From: JANQIO01 sp043585095
GTDB lineage: Bacteria > Pseudomonadota > Gammaproteobacteria > Pseudomonadales > Halieaceae
DNA: 64,000 bases
Direction: 5' to 3'
NCBI GenBank assembly: GCA_043585095.1
Contig: CP121321.1
Span: forward strand, 2,542,001-2,606,000
Below the pieces are notes generated by a model that was given only the letters and a program-made list of their open reading frames with translations, had not been told where the DNA came from and made no database searches. Positions 9,357-17,670 of the stretch are shown here, in pieces. The position numbers were made by a program, and so were the translations under genes. Numbering within the stretch: the stretch's first letter is position 1; each line of letters begins with the position of its first letter.

Positions 9357-9713
9357 TTACACGTTCTTCAACGGCACCGGCTGACCATCGTCCGCCACGT
9401 TCACGAAAGTGATCTTGGTAACAAATAGCGGCGCCTTGGTACCCGCGAGCTTTTCGCCGATGACATCAATGCTATAGGTCACCGAGGTGTTGCCGCGGCG
9501 CACCAGCTGCACGTCAAAGCACAATAGTTCGCCCGGCTGTATCGGGTTTTTAAATACCACTTCACTCAACGATACCGTCACCAAACGGTTACCGGGGAAG
9601 TCCAGGCTTGCGGTGATATAGGCAGACTCATCAACCCACTTCAGCAGGTTGCCGCCAAACAAAAAGCCCTGGTCGTTGAGATACTCGGGCAGTACAAGTT
9701 TTCGATGTTCCAC
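9357..9713 (-). CDS. Hotdog-fold acyl-CoA thioesterase
   Basis: This 118-residue single hotdog domain carries DQGFLFGGNLLKWVDE near residues 14-29, the acyl-CoA thioesterase II/YciA-type motif with the catalytic acid and the helix that cradles the CoA. It would release free acid from acyl-CoA in the cytoplasm. The start is a GTG with AAGG 7 nt upstream. It lies 31 bp upstream of the flavoprotein gene, so they are probably co-transcribed. Chain-length preference cannot be read from the sequence. Confidence 0.8.
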   Translation of the reverse strand: MEHRKLVLPEYLNDQGFLFGGNLLKWVDESAYITASLDFPGNRLVTVSLSEVVFKNPIQPGELLCFDVQLVRRGNTSVTYSIDVIGEKLAGTKAPLFVTKITFVNVADDGQPVPLKNV

Positions 9714-9738
9714 GAGACAACCTTAAGTTAGTGAATGA

Positions 9739-10248
9739 CTACCTGGGCGGAAACAGCGCAAAGGACGGATCGCTATCGTCCCGTGCTGACACAGCACTGG
9801 TAAAGCCGCGCTCCAAAGGCGTGATTGTTTGCATATCGAGTACGTGCTCGCGGTGATCAATGGCCCAGCGCCCCGCCCGCTTTGACCAGCGATCAAGATA
9901 GCGGCCACGGCCAATAATTTCCTGCTGGGCGCCCGCCTCATCCGGTAGGGTCCACAGCGTCACGGTAACGTAGGTTTCACTCACAGCGCTGTTGCCATCA
10001 ACCTCAATCAGGTGATTGGCAATCTGGTGGGAATGGCGTTCCATCGGCGCATGCGCACCCCACACCCAATCAACAAAGCCGGTACCGCTGCCTTCGAACA
10101 TGTCGTAATAGTTGGCAGTGCCGTCGCTGTGCCACACGCCATAGGCCATCGCCTTGTCCATACGATCCAGCCCGCGACAGTACTCGCACAATCGTTCATA
10201 GATTGCCTGCTTGGCCTCAATGTCAGTCATCGGCGCTACTTTTATCAT
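9739..10248 (-). CDS. SnoaL-like (NTF2-fold) protein
   Basis: This 169-residue protein matches the SnoaL_4 cone-shaped NTF2 fold: IYERLCEYCRGLDRMD, then WHSDGTANYYDMFEG, and later GRGRYLDRWSKRAGRWAIDHREH. Relatives are dehydratases, isomerases or ring-modifying enzymes, often beside steroid or polyketide genes. No catalytic pair can be assigned with confidence. The start could also be the ATG 6 codons in. It heads the group with the thioesterase and flavoprotein, with only 25 bp to the thioesterase. Confidence 0.75.
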   Translation of the reverse strand: MIKVAPMTDIEAKQAIYERLCEYCRGLDRMDKAMAYGVWHSDGTANYYDMFEGSGTGFVDWVWGAHAPMERHSHQIANHLIEVDGNSAVSETYVTVTLWTLPDEAGAQQEIIGRGRYLDRWSKRAGRWAIDHREHVLDMQTITPLERGFTSAVSARDDSDPSFALFPPR

Positions 10249-10387
10249 TCTGTTGGCAAAACACTATAAACCACATCCATGCATGGCAATATAAGAGCCT
10301 GAAACGAGCGCAATCAGGCTAGCTAGTCATGCTGCGCGACACAGTCGGTACACTGGCAACCCCGTATTCGAGTAAGACACATACAGC

Positions 10388-10993
10388 ATGAACGCAATGG
10401 CAGGCATTAACGCAGTACTCGATTTTTGGTTTGGCCCGCTGACACCCAGTGGCCTGCCCGCGGAACAACGCAATTCACTGTGGTTTCAGGGTAACGCCGA
10501 GACCGATGAGGCTATTCGTACGCGCTTCGGTGCCGATATTGAACGCGCCGTAGCGGGCGAGCTGCAGCATTGGAGCGACAGTGCTGAAGGCAGCATCGCG
10601 CTCACGCTGCTGCTGGACCAGTTCACACGTAACATCTACCGCAATACACCGCAGGCTTTTGCAGGTGATGCCGCAGCACTGCAATTGGCTCGCGATACGG
10701 TGACCCGGGGTGATGACCGCAGGATGCCCATTATCCATCGCGTATTCCTGTACATACCCTACGAGCATGCTGAGGATCTCGCCGCCCAGGAAGAGGGCCT
10801 TGCCTGCTTTGAACGGCTGCTAGAAGACTGCCCGGCGGATGCCCGCGAAATGGTCGTGAGCTTTCAGCGTTATATGGTGGCGCACCGCGACGTCATTGCC
10901 GCGTTCGGCCGCTTTCCGCATAGCAATGCCATACTCGGTAGAACCAGCACTGAGTCTGAGCGTGAGCATCTTGCCAAGCATGGCGGGTTTTAG
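10388..10993 (+). CDS. DUF924 family protein
   Basis: In this 201-residue protein VLDFWFGPL near the start, SLWFQGNAETD, LLLDQFTRNIYR and YIPYEHAEDLAAQE are the landmark strings of DUF924, an all-helical TPR-like family widespread in proteobacteria. No biochemical role is established. It stands alone on the plus strand, divergent from the SnoaL gene, and is followed by a 166-bp gap before metY. Confidence 0.85.
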   Translation: MNAMAGINAVLDFWFGPLTPSGLPAEQRNSLWFQGNAETDEAIRTRFGADIERAVAGELQHWSDSAEGSIALTLLLDQFTRNIYRNTPQAFAGDAAALQLARDTVTRGDDRRMPIIHRVFLYIPYEHAEDLAAQEEGLACFERLLEDCPADAREMVVSFQRYMVAHRDVIAAFGRFPHSNAILGRTSTESEREHLAKHGGF

Positions 10994-11159
10994 TTTGCGC
11001 TTCTGCCTGGCGACCGAACGGCATTTGCGCGCGTCAAACCGCAGGGCTGCGTGACCAGCACAGCATCCTGATCGAGTCTGTTTTTTTGATCCTTTCGTCA
11101 AGACAGGTTCTGCTACTATTTGCCCTCTTAAAATAACCGCGCTCAACGAGGAAGCACCC

Positions 11160-12431
11160 ATGAAGCCAGAAACTATTGCCCTGCACGCAGGCTACGAGGG
11201 CGACCCGGTTACCCGCGCCGCAACCACGCCGATCTACCAAACCACATCCTTTACCTTCGACGACACCCAGCACGGTGCTGACCTGTTTGACCTGAAGGTG
11301 CCCGGCAATATTTATAGCCGGATCATGAACCCGACTAACGCGGTGCTGGAGCAGCGATTGGCAGAACTGGAAGGCGGCGTGGGTGCGCTCACCGTTGCCT
11401 CCGGTATGGCGGCCATTCGTTACGCCATCGAGGCCATTACCGAGGTGGGCAACAACATTGTCAGCACGTCACAGCTTTACGGCGGCACCTACAACCTGTT
11501 CGCACACACCTTCCCGCGTCAGGGTATTGAAACCCGCTTTGCCGATGCCGACGACTTTGATGGCGTGGCCGCACTGATTGATGAGAATACCCGCGCGCTG
11601 TTTTGTGAGTCCATCGGCAACCCGGCCGGGAACATCGTCGACATCCAGCGCTGGGCCGATATCGCCCACGCAGCCGGCGTGCCGCTGATCGTGGATAACA
11701 CAGTGGCAACACCCTTGCTGTGCCGCGCCTTTGATTACGGTGCCGACATTGTTGTGCACTCGCTCACAAAATACATCGGTGGCCACGGCACCACCATCGG
11801 TGGTGCGATTGTAGACTCCGGCAAGTTCGACTGGGCCGCGCACGCCGATCGCTTTTCGGTAATGACCACACCCGACCCGTCCTACCACGGCGTGGTGTAC
11901 ACCGAAGCATTAGGTGAAGCGGCGTATATCGGTCGCTGCCGAGTGGTGCCCTTGCGTAACACAGGCGCAGCGCTATCACCGCAAAGTGCCTTCCTGATTA
12001 TGCAGGGACTTGAAACCCTGGCGCTGCGTATGGAACGACACTGCGAAAACGCCGAGAAAGTGGCTCACCACCTACAGCAGCACCCGAAAGTGAAGTGGGT
12101 GAACTACGCCACACTGGCAGACAGCCCTCATAACGCCACCTGCGGCAAAATCTGCGGCGGCAAAGCCTCAGGCATCCTCAGCTTTGGTATTGAAGGCGGC
12201 ATAGAGGCCGGCACGCGCTTTATTGATGCGCTGCAGCTCATCCTGCGGCTGGTCAACATCGGCGACGCCAAGTCTTTGGCTTGCCACCCCGCCAGCACCA
12301 CGCACCGTCAGCTCAGTCCTGAAGAGCTGGCGTCTGCCGGTGTATCAGAGGAAATGATCAGAATCTCTGTGGGCATCGAGCACATCGACGACATCATTGC
12401 GGATATTGATCAGGCGTTGGCTGCAGCTTAA
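11160..12431 (+). CDS. metY: O-acetylhomoserine (O-succinylhomoserine) sulfhydrylase
   Basis: This 423-residue protein of the Cys/Met metabolism PLP family has the usual MetY length and landmarks: TTPIYQTTSF, SRIMNPTNAVLEQRLAELEGG, a VASGMAA loop and the PLP lysine Lys204 in HSLTKYIGGHG. It makes homocysteine from an acylated homoserine and sulfide, for methionine synthesis. GAGGA lies 8 nt before the ATG. I looked for a SAM riboswitch in the 166-bp leader and saw none, so regulation is open. The gene stands alone. Confidence 0.9.
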   Translation: MKPETIALHAGYEGDPVTRAATTPIYQTTSFTFDDTQHGADLFDLKVPGNIYSRIMNPTNAVLEQRLAELEGGVGALTVASGMAAIRYAIEAITEVGNNIVSTSQLYGGTYNLFAHTFPRQGIETRFADADDFDGVAALIDENTRALFCESIGNPAGNIVDIQRWADIAHAAGVPLIVDNTVATPLLCRAFDYGADIVVHSLTKYIGGHGTTIGGAIVDSGKFDWAAHADRFSVMTTPDPSYHGVVYTEALGEAAYIGRCRVVPLRNTGAALSPQSAFLIMQGLETLALRMERHCENAEKVAHHLQQHPKVKWVNYATLADSPHNATCGKICGGKASGILSFGIEGGIEAGTRFIDALQLILRLVNIGDAKSLACHPASTTHRQLSPEELASAGVSEEMIRISVGIEHIDDIIADIDQALAAA

Positions 12432-12588
12432 ACACCTGGCGCCGTGTGAAACGGTTACCTGGATAGCAGCGCTGCTGGGCTGGCTGATCACGCTCACCTG
12501 GAAACGCTGAGACAGGTTCGCTCTCACACGGCTACAGCGCCTATCCGGTCTTTTCATTTTTCTGCTTGATTTATCCCTAACGGCGGAC

Positions 12589-12608
12589 TACTGTATATTC
12601 ATACAGTA
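12589..12608. promoter_or_regulatory. LexA (SOS) box upstream of imuA
   Basis: CTGTATATTCATACAG inside TA...TA is a near-perfect LexA operator (CTG-N10-CAG with an AT-rich alternating centre, arms fully symmetric). It ends 20 bp before the imuA start, so LexA would block transcription until RecA-driven LexA cleavage. The gap from 12432 also holds an inverted repeat (GCCGTGTGA at 12441 and TCACACGGC at 12524) of unknown meaning. Confidence 0.93.
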
Positions 12609-12628
12609 ACCCTCGTGGGGAAAAGATC

Positions 12629-13525
12629 ATGAATCAACTGACACTACACGAACATGTAATTAACGGCAGCGCTGATCGCTTTGGGCACGCCGCACCCGCG
12701 CGCGCCAAATCTTCACAAGCTATTGATATTATTAGAAAAAACTCTTTTGGTGGCAGCGAAAAAGCCACTGAAAGTGCACCATCAACTACCCCCCCTGCTA
12801 CCTCCTCTGCTACACCAAATACAGAAGCAGTCGTGGATATCGAGCAGGTCATGCGCCGCAAGGACACGTGGCGGGGGCAGGATCTGGGCCCTGTCGTACA
12901 GGATGGTCTGGCGACAGGTTACACCCAGTTAGATGACGCGCTACACGGCGGCGGCTGGCCCATGGGCCAGACTATCGAGCTACTGAGCGACAGCAACGGC
13001 CTGGGTGCCATGGGCCTGTTTTTGCCCGCCATGGAAGCCCTGACTGAGAAGAATCGCTGGCAGGTCTTTATCGCACCGCCACATATGCCCTATGCCCCCT
13101 TGCTGGCCGCGCGCGGTATCGATACACAACAGGTATTGCTGGTGCACCCCCAGAATCGTCAGGACTTGCTGTGGAGCATTGAGCAGGCATTGCGCAGCAC
13201 CACCTGCAGCGCCGTATTTGCCTGGATGGGCGCTGAAGAATACCGCTACAGCGAACTGCGCAAGCTACAGCTGGCTGCTGCTGACAGCGATACGCTTTCA
13301 GTCTTGTTCCGCTCGCGTCAGGCGGCACATAACCATGCCCCGGCCAGCTTGCGTTTGGAGATGAGCGGTTACCGGCAAGTGCACATCCTCAAGCAGCGCG
13401 GCGGCAATCAGTCTGTCGACGTACACCTGGGCGAAGAGAACGATGTGCCGGGTCAGCCACAGATGTGGGAACTGCCCGCCTATCCTGCGGACCAGATGGC
13501 GCATCAATCTGCTTTGGGAGCCTAA
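12629..13525 (+). CDS. imuA: Translesion synthesis protein ImuA
   Basis: In this 298-residue protein the RecA-like core begins near residue 95 with LATGYTQLDDALHGGGWPMGQTIELL, the ImuA signature with a degenerate Walker A. LRLEMSGYRQVHILKQRGG follows near the C-terminus. The N-terminal 70 residues are a Ser/Thr/Pro-rich extension longer than in most ImuA proteins. ImuA acts with ImuB and DnaE2 in damage-induced mutagenesis. A GGGGA Shine-Dalgarno precedes the ATG, and the LexA box lies just upstream. imuB follows after 27 bp. Confidence 0.9.
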   Translation: MNQLTLHEHVINGSADRFGHAAPARAKSSQAIDIIRKNSFGGSEKATESAPSTTPPATSSATPNTEAVVDIEQVMRRKDTWRGQDLGPVVQDGLATGYTQLDDALHGGGWPMGQTIELLSDSNGLGAMGLFLPAMEALTEKNRWQVFIAPPHMPYAPLLAARGIDTQQVLLVHPQNRQDLLWSIEQALRSTTCSAVFAWMGAEEYRYSELRKLQLAAADSDTLSVLFRSRQAAHNHAPASLRLEMSGYRQVHILKQRGGNQSVDVHLGEENDVPGQPQMWELPAYPADQMAHQSALGA

Positions 13526-13552
13526 GCACCCTGTCCACAGGGATGTGGCAGG

Positions 13553-15199
13553 ATGCTGGAACGCGGCAAGACACTATGGCTATGCCTCTGGTTTGATCAG
13601 CTAGCGCTGGATGCACTGATTAATGATGCACAAGCACCTGCTTCTGTAATACCGGGCTCGGCGGCATCTGCCGCTGCGAGCAATGCCGACAGCTACGATC
13701 CATTCCCTCGCCATCGCCCGATCGCCGTACTGGAAAAACAACGTGTTGTGGTCGCCAACGATGCCGCCGCTGCGCTGGGGGTTGTTCCCGGTATGGGTAC
13801 GGCCACAGCCAGAGCGCTGGCTGATGACATTCGTTTACTAGAGCGCAACCCAGACGCAGAGCAACGCTGTTTACACCGCCTGTGCTGCTGGGCTTATAGC
13901 GTCAGCCCCACCCTGTATCCTCTTCGTGAACACAGCTTGATGTTGGAAGTGGGTAGCTGCCTGCGTTTGTATGGCAGTCTTGAAGCATTACTGACACGCG
14001 TGCGCCGGGCGCTGGCACAGCGTGATTACCACTACCGGTATGGTTTGGGGCCTACGCCTAAAAGCGCTGAGCTTTTTGCTATAAGACCGCTAGAGGTCAA
14101 TGCTGCCGCTCTTAATCAGGAGGCGCTACATCACCAACCGAGTGCTTCTGGAGAAACACTGGAAAGTGATTCTGTCGTTCTTGATCGGGAGGCGCCGGGT
14201 CACCGGCGAGGTGCTTCTCACGATTTCTCAGATCCCAGCAATACGCCTCTGGAGGATCAGCTGGCGCCGCTGCCGTTGAAGCTGCTGGTGGATTTCCCGC
14301 GGGAGGTCGACGCATTGGCGCGGGCCGGGCTGTGGCGCTTTGCCGATATTCTGGCTATGCCGAAGCAGGCACTGGCGCGTCGCTGCGGTGTCGATTTTGT
14401 GCATAACCTGAACCAGATACTGGGCACCGCAGAAGACATTGGCGAGACTTTCGAACCGCCGCAAACCTTTGTCGACCATCACTGGTTTGGCTATGAGGTT
14501 AAAGCCAATCAGGAGTTACTGCCCGCCGCTGAGCTGTTAATCAAAGCGCTGTGTCAGTTTCTGCGCAATACGCAGCTACACACACAGGAGCTACATTGGT
14601 TGCTCTACGGGATCAATCGACAGGTGCACAACTTTAGTGTGTGCAGCTCGCAGCCTCATACGGACTGGAAGGCCTGGTACCAGCTCACTCGGCTTAAAGT
14701 CGATCAGGTGAATCTTGATCAAAGCATCGAGGGTGTGGGGCTGGAGTGCCACGATCTCATGCCGGGCCAACATCATGCAGAAGACCTGTTCCAGCAGGCT
14801 GGGCAGAAAGAGCCCCTGCACTGCTTGCTGGACAGGCTAAAAAGTCGTTTGGGGCTGCAGTCGGTTAGCACCATAGCCTGTCGTGATGAGCACTTGCCGG
14901 AGTTTGCCGGTTACTGCAGTTTGGACTCGCGACCCGCCACTATGCCGGCAGACGACCGGGGCGTCTTGCGTCCCTTTTGGCTGATGCAAGAACCGACTCG
15001 GCTCAAGGAACATGGCGGCGCACCCTGCTGGAACGGCCGCTTGATGCTGCTGGACGGCCCAGAGCGCATTGAGGACAACTGGTGGGAACAGGCGGTCAGC
15101 CGCGATTACTACATCGCCAGAGACGGCTCGGGGCAGCAGTACTGGATTTACCACGACCGCTTACAAAACGGCTGGTACCTACAGGGTGTTTTCAGCTAG
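13553..15199 (+). CDS. imuB: Catalytically inactive Y-family polymerase-like protein ImuB
   Basis: This 548-residue protein starts with the ImuB-type WLCLWFDQLALD. The Y-family palm follows (LEKQRVVVANDAAAALGVVPGMGTATARAL), but without the acidic catalytic residues, as is normal for ImuB. ImuB links DnaE2 to the beta clamp and to ImuA. An extra loop around residues 180-225 is encoded by two imperfect copies of a roughly 45-bp segment (from about 14108 and 14180), probably a lineage-specific insertion. It is co-transcribed with imuA under the LexA box. dnaE2 is not adjacent but lies 6 kb to the right. Confidence 0.9.
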   Translation: MLERGKTLWLCLWFDQLALDALINDAQAPASVIPGSAASAAASNADSYDPFPRHRPIAVLEKQRVVVANDAAAALGVVPGMGTATARALADDIRLLERNPDAEQRCLHRLCCWAYSVSPTLYPLREHSLMLEVGSCLRLYGSLEALLTRVRRALAQRDYHYRYGLGPTPKSAELFAIRPLEVNAAALNQEALHHQPSASGETLESDSVVLDREAPGHRRGASHDFSDPSNTPLEDQLAPLPLKLLVDFPREVDALARAGLWRFADILAMPKQALARRCGVDFVHNLNQILGTAEDIGETFEPPQTFVDHHWFGYEVKANQELLPAAELLIKALCQFLRNTQLHTQELHWLLYGINRQVHNFSVCSSQPHTDWKAWYQLTRLKVDQVNLDQSIEGVGLECHDLMPGQHHAEDLFQQAGQKEPLHCLLDRLKSRLGLQSVSTIACRDEHLPEFAGYCSLDSRPATMPADDRGVLRPFWLMQEPTRLKEHGGAPCWNGRLMLLDGPERIEDNWWEQAVSRDYYIARDGSGQQYWIYHDRLQNGWYLQGVFS

Positions 15200-15226
15200 T
15201 TGGGTCGCAGAGGCCAGGTTGGGCCG

Positions 15227-15715
15227 CTAGGAGTAAATCGACATCTCGAGCGCATGGCGCTCACTGTCTGGGTCCGTCTCCACGGCTACAGACTCGAGAT
15301 GCCGTAGATAGTGCGCCGGCAGCGCTGCTTCTCGCGCACCCACCAAAACGTGATGGTGATACCAGTCGTAGGGCTTGCGCGTTTTGTCGATTCGGGTGGC
15401 GATATAGGTAATGGCCTGAACCTGTTGTCCACCGAACTGCACATCAACCTGCGTATCGTCGTAGCCGTAGCCCAGGCCTTCGATACGGTCCAGAACGATC
15501 TTGCTGCTCTCATCCAGTTCATAGAGCACGCCATACATCATATCGTCAGCAATATCGGTGCAGTAGGCATCACACTTACCCGAGCCGTCAGAACCCGCCT
15601 TGTGGAAGCGCAGTTGATAGCCAAACAGTTGGGCGGTTCCTAAAAGCTGTACCGAGGGAGCGCGCGCTCGCAAGCGCAGAAACGACATATTGGAACCGTA
15701 AGCGAAATACCGCAT
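15227..15715 (-). CDS. Gamma-glutamylcyclotransferase-fold protein
   Basis: This 162-residue protein opens with MRYFAYGSNM, the YGSN signature of the GGCT/AIG2 fold, followed by GVLYELDE and LDRIEGLGYGYD carrying the expected catalytic acid region. The family cleaves gamma-glutamyl amides to 5-oxoproline or acts on related conjugates. The substrate is not predictable. It is convergent with imuB (27-bp gap) and is the first of the genes that separate imuAB from dnaE2. Confidence 0.85.
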   Translation of the reverse strand: MRYFAYGSNMSFLRLRARAPSVQLLGTAQLFGYQLRFHKAGSDGSGKCDAYCTDIADDMMYGVLYELDESSKIVLDRIEGLGYGYDDTQVDVQFGGQQVQAITYIATRIDKTRKPYDWYHHHVLVGAREAALPAHYLRHLESVAVETDPDSERHALEMSIYS

Positions 15716-15871
15716 CGCTACTACAACTACGCGTTAAGGGTAGCGGTTCTGAGGGTGGGGTTTTCGAAAGCTAACGATTCGCAAACTGTGACTTCGTGAG
15801 TGCCCGAAAAAGTGCCCGAATAGGAAAGGGAGCGGCGAAAGAGCAAGCCAGCAAAACAACGAGCGAAAAAC

Positions 15872-16246
15872 CTAGAGGGACAGGTTGGTATCTTCAAACC
15901 CGGTGAGGGCCGTACACGCCGCGCTGGATACATAGTCCTGAAGGCGCGCATTGATTTCACGAGCATTGTCTTCTGCCAAACCGAACATCAGACCATCAAA
16001 ATAGCCCAAGGCTTGCGCATACACAACATCACCTTCGCTCTGGTCGTAGTCTTCCAGCACGGTCTCGGCGAGTTCGGCGTATTCCTCATCACTCAGATAG
16101 CCCAGACTTTCCTGTGCGAGGACACAGGTCATGCTGCGCGCGGCGAGGAAGTCTTCCGGGGCGAGTTCCAGTGCTGCTGCATTACCGGAAAAACCGGACA
16201 GGCCAGCTACAACTGCAAAAACACTTATCAGGAATGCACGATTCAT
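15872..16246 (-). CDS. Small exported protein of unknown function
   Basis: This 124-residue protein starts at the ATG at 16246, which begins a clean signal peptide (MNRAFLISVFAVVAGLSGF...AAALE). A GTG 12 codons upstream is less likely. The mature part is acidic and helical, with two cysteines (SMTCVLAQ and SSAACTAL) that could form a disulfide in the periplasm. I do not recognise a family. The ORF is isolated, and the 156 bp to its left (15716-15871) show no features. Confidence 0.5.
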   Translation of the reverse strand: MNRAFLISVFAVVAGLSGFSGNAAALELAPEDFLAARSMTCVLAQESLGYLSDEEYAELAETVLEDYDQSEGDVVYAQALGYFDGLMFGLAEDNAREINARLQDYVSSAACTALTGFEDTNLSL

Positions 16247-16420
16247 AAGATGACGGTTCAATGACGTTTCGATGGCTCGCACATTACCGATTTCGCATTA
16301 CAGAAAGATTACAAGAAGGTGACGGGGAGCTGACAAATCCACGCCGAAAGTCTCTGCAAAGTGGACGAAACCTGACTCCAAAAACGCCGGAAGCCAGCAC
16401 TGACGTGGCCTCCGGGCAAT

Positions 16421-16927
16421 TTACCAGTGACCGGTCCCTGGATCGCCTTTTACCGGCCCGACGACATCGCTAGTCATCCAGCCACCATAAAAGTGACCCG
16501 GCTGGGGCTTTACTCGCTCGCCATCGACATAACAGGCAACGCGTCCAGGGTAAAAGCTGTACGCACCCCGAATAGCCGCAAAGGACGCGCTGGGATCAGG
16601 ATAGCTCCAGCCGATCATATCGCCGCCGTCTGCCAGCCCCCAATAAGCCGCCGCACCCTTCCACTCGCAAAAGGAGCTACCCGCCACCGCCGCCAAAGCG
16701 GCGTGATTAACGTCCCCGCCGGGTATATAGAACGTGGGGGGGCTCGCGGTTTCCAACATGCGATGACAGGCAGTTGATCGCGCCAATTCCACACCATGAG
16801 ATTCAACAACGACCAGCTTGTCACAGGGCACCAGCGCGGGTGGCCGAGGGTAGTCCCAGACCGATTCCTGCCCGGGCCCTGGCTCTTCTGCAAACGGAGG
16901 GCGCTCTCGCCCCGTGTACTTCCACAT
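16421..16927 (-). CDS. DUF427 family protein
   Basis: In this 168-residue protein VWDYPRPPAL, VVVESHGVELARS, PPTFYIPGGDV and CEWKGAAAYW are typical of DUF427, a small beta-rich family with no settled function that often accompanies redox or short-chain dehydrogenase genes. It is leftward and isolated. The 173 bp to its left, toward the exported protein, show nothing recognisable. Confidence 0.85.
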   Translation of the reverse strand: MWKYTGRERPPFAEEPGPGQESVWDYPRPPALVPCDKLVVVESHGVELARSTACHRMLETASPPTFYIPGGDVNHAALAAVAGSSFCEWKGAAAYWGLADGGDMIGWSYPDPSASFAAIRGAYSFYPGRVACYVDGERVKPQPGHFYGGWMTSDVVGPVKGDPGTGHW

Positions 16928-17011
16928 AAAGCTGTCCTTTCATCTATGCCAGATACGCCGCTGCCTGCCGCGTGTTTGCTACAGCGGCTCCAGCCACGTC
17001 TGCCCTACCAG

Positions 17012-17139
17012 GGCACCTACGACACGGCCCCTAAAACGTGGCCCCTACAGCATAGCGCCTACAACATAACGCCTATGACATGGCACCTACGACATGGCAC
17101 CTACGACATGGCACCTACGACACGGCATGCCTATGACAT
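17012..17139. repeat. Tandem array, about nine 14-bp units
   Basis: The consensus unit is GGCACCTACGACAT, with units 6 and 7 identical and others differing at 1-5 positions; the last unit is 16 bp. The array occupies most of the gap left of the yaiI-like gene and overlaps its final codons. On the minus strand the gene's last bases ATGTCATAG resemble the unit ATGTCGTAG, so the array may have grown from the 3' end of the gene. Confidence 0.9.
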
Positions 17140-17589
17140 AGCGCGCTGGGCCTTTACCAACCAGCGATCCAGACTGTTCGCGAAACGCTGGCGATCCTGT
17201 TGACTGAAGGCAGCGGTGGTCGAAAGCTCCACGCCGCTTGAACGCATGGTATCCATAAAGTCACGCATATTCAGGCGCGCCTTGATGGTTTCCCGCGTGT
17301 ATAGCTCACCTCTGGGATTCAGCGCGAGGGCACCGTTTTCAATCACCTCAGCAGCCAGCGGTATGTCGGCGGTAATCACGAGGTCGCCGTCTTCAACCGC
17401 CTGCGCAATGTAGTTATCCGCCTCATCAAAGCCGCTGGACACCTGCAGGGATTGAATATTGCTCGCTGCCGGCGTTGCCAAAGGCTGATTGGCGACCAGC
17501 GTTAAAGACACGCCGGTGCGCGTGGCGGCGCGAAACAAAATATCTTTCACCACCCGCGGACACGCATCTGCATCCACCCATATTTGCAT
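17131..17589 (-). CDS. YaiI/YqxD family (DUF188) PIN-like protein
   Basis: This 152-residue protein begins MQIWVDADACPRVVKDIL and contains GFDEADNYIAQAV and LVITADIPLAAEVI, the conserved acidic residues of the UPF0178/DUF188 family, which has a PIN-like nuclease core. Function is unproven. Its stop codon lies inside the 14-bp tandem array. Confidence 0.88.
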   Translation of the reverse strand: MQIWVDADACPRVVKDILFRAATRTGVSLTLVANQPLATPAASNIQSLQVSSGFDEADNYIAQAVEDGDLVITADIPLAAEVIENGALALNPRGELYTRETIKARLNMRDFMDTMRSSGVELSTTAAFSQQDRQRFANSLDRWLVKAQRAMS

Positions 17590-17610
17590 AAGCTTTGCGG
17601 CCGCTGCCTT

Positions 17611-17670
17611 ACTCTGGTTTTATGGACTCTGGTTTTATGAACTCTGGTTTTATGACCCTGGCTTTTTAAA
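17611..17670. repeat. Tandem array, three to four 15-bp units
   Basis: ACTCTGGTTTTATGA is repeated at 17611, 17626 and 17641, with a degenerate fourth unit. On the minus strand the unit reads TCATAAAACCAGAGT. The first copy is the last Ser codon and stop (TCA TAA) of the methyltransferase gene, so the array looks like stepwise duplication of the end of that gene. Confidence 0.85.

Noticed and set aside
10994..11159. SAM riboswitch in the metY leader
   Set aside because: I could not find the conserved SAM-I or SAM-II core elements in the 166 bp; only a plain leader is visible.
12432..12588. Small RNA or cloverleaf between metY and imuA
   Set aside because: A 9-bp inverted repeat encloses 74 nt, but no tRNA-like arms, promoter or terminator could be recognised.
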